Origin: Aspidapion aeneum
Lineage: Eukaryota; Arthropoda; Insecta; Coleoptera; Brentidae
Direction: 5' to 3'
Assembly (NCBI GenBank): GCA_963576565.1
Contig: OY755038.1
Span: 135,859,348 to 135,923,347, forward strand
DNA length: 64,000 nt
The notes under the pieces are model-generated. The model was given only the letters and a program-made list of their open reading frames with translations, was not told the DNA's origin and did no database searches. Within the stretch, counting starts at the first letter, position 1. Each line of letters starts with the position of its first letter. Positions 63,791 to 64,000 of this stretch are shown here, one piece after another. The position numbers and the translations under genes are program-made.

Positions 63791-64000
63791 TAAGGTTGTC
63801 TTTTATCTTTTTATAAATGATATCAACGTTAAATTAACGTAAACAAAAATAAAACAGTTTTTTCGCGAAGCTAATGTGATTTTGACGTTGATAAAAATCT
63901 ACTAAGAAGAATGGTTGTGATTTGATAATGGCGTTATTACAACACCGTTTTTAGCAACGTTATTTTTTATAACGTTAATGAATGACCTATTAAGCTTGTT
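63791..64000. other. Window edge, unassigned
   Basis: Several AACGTTA-type words in both orientations. No gene is seen. Confidence 0.4.

Overview
This window looks like a transposon graveyard from a large, AT-rich arthropod genome, most likely an insect. The reasons are an env-bearing gypsy/errantivirus-type element, a BEL/Pao element, a P-superfamily transposase with a THAP domain, Jockey- and RTE-like LINE pieces, Tc1-like and Harbinger-like MITEs, and long foldback arrays. I see no conventional host gene with confidence. The species call is inference only.

Layout. 1-296: LINE fragment. 348-30157: a family-B DNA polymerase gene on the + strand, split into three pieces. An intron-like gap (801-1607) holds a Tc1-like MITE. 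A 4.1-kb LTR element (1618-5705, 5-bp duplication ACGAT) sits inside the second coding piece. About 23.5 kb of inverted repeat arrays (6241-9209 forward, 26040-29742 reverse) separate the second and third pieces. In the middle of those arrays lies a decayed BEL/Pao retrotransposon (9210-24821, minus strand). Its pol is itself split by an 8.6-kb TIR element (13110-21745, AAT duplication), which carries further foldbacks. The insertions can therefore be ordered: polymerase, then arrays, then BEL/Pao, then TIR element.

30158-37656: repeats, a 108-bp-arm palindrome next to a LINE 3' end, a GACG-type minisatellite, a (CA)n tract, more of the dispersed array family, a tRNA-like sequence and one small membrane-protein ORF. 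37657-47953: the youngest-looking element, an errantivirus-like retrotransposon on the minus strand with open gag, pol and env, a PBS, a PPT, a 4-bp CGTG duplication and almost identical LTRs. A 2,225-bp tandem duplication gives it two env genes and three LTR copies. Its 5' leader holds seven tandem repeats where Drosophila gypsy carries its insulator.

48466-61348: a P-type transposase gene on the + strand. Its THAP zinc finger is split between two exons by a 10.3-kb GT-AG intron filled with MITEs and nested foldbacks. The transposase core is broken by frame changes and two in-frame stops. 61490-63790: a decayed RTE-like LINE on the minus strand, with a hairpin MITE inserted in it.
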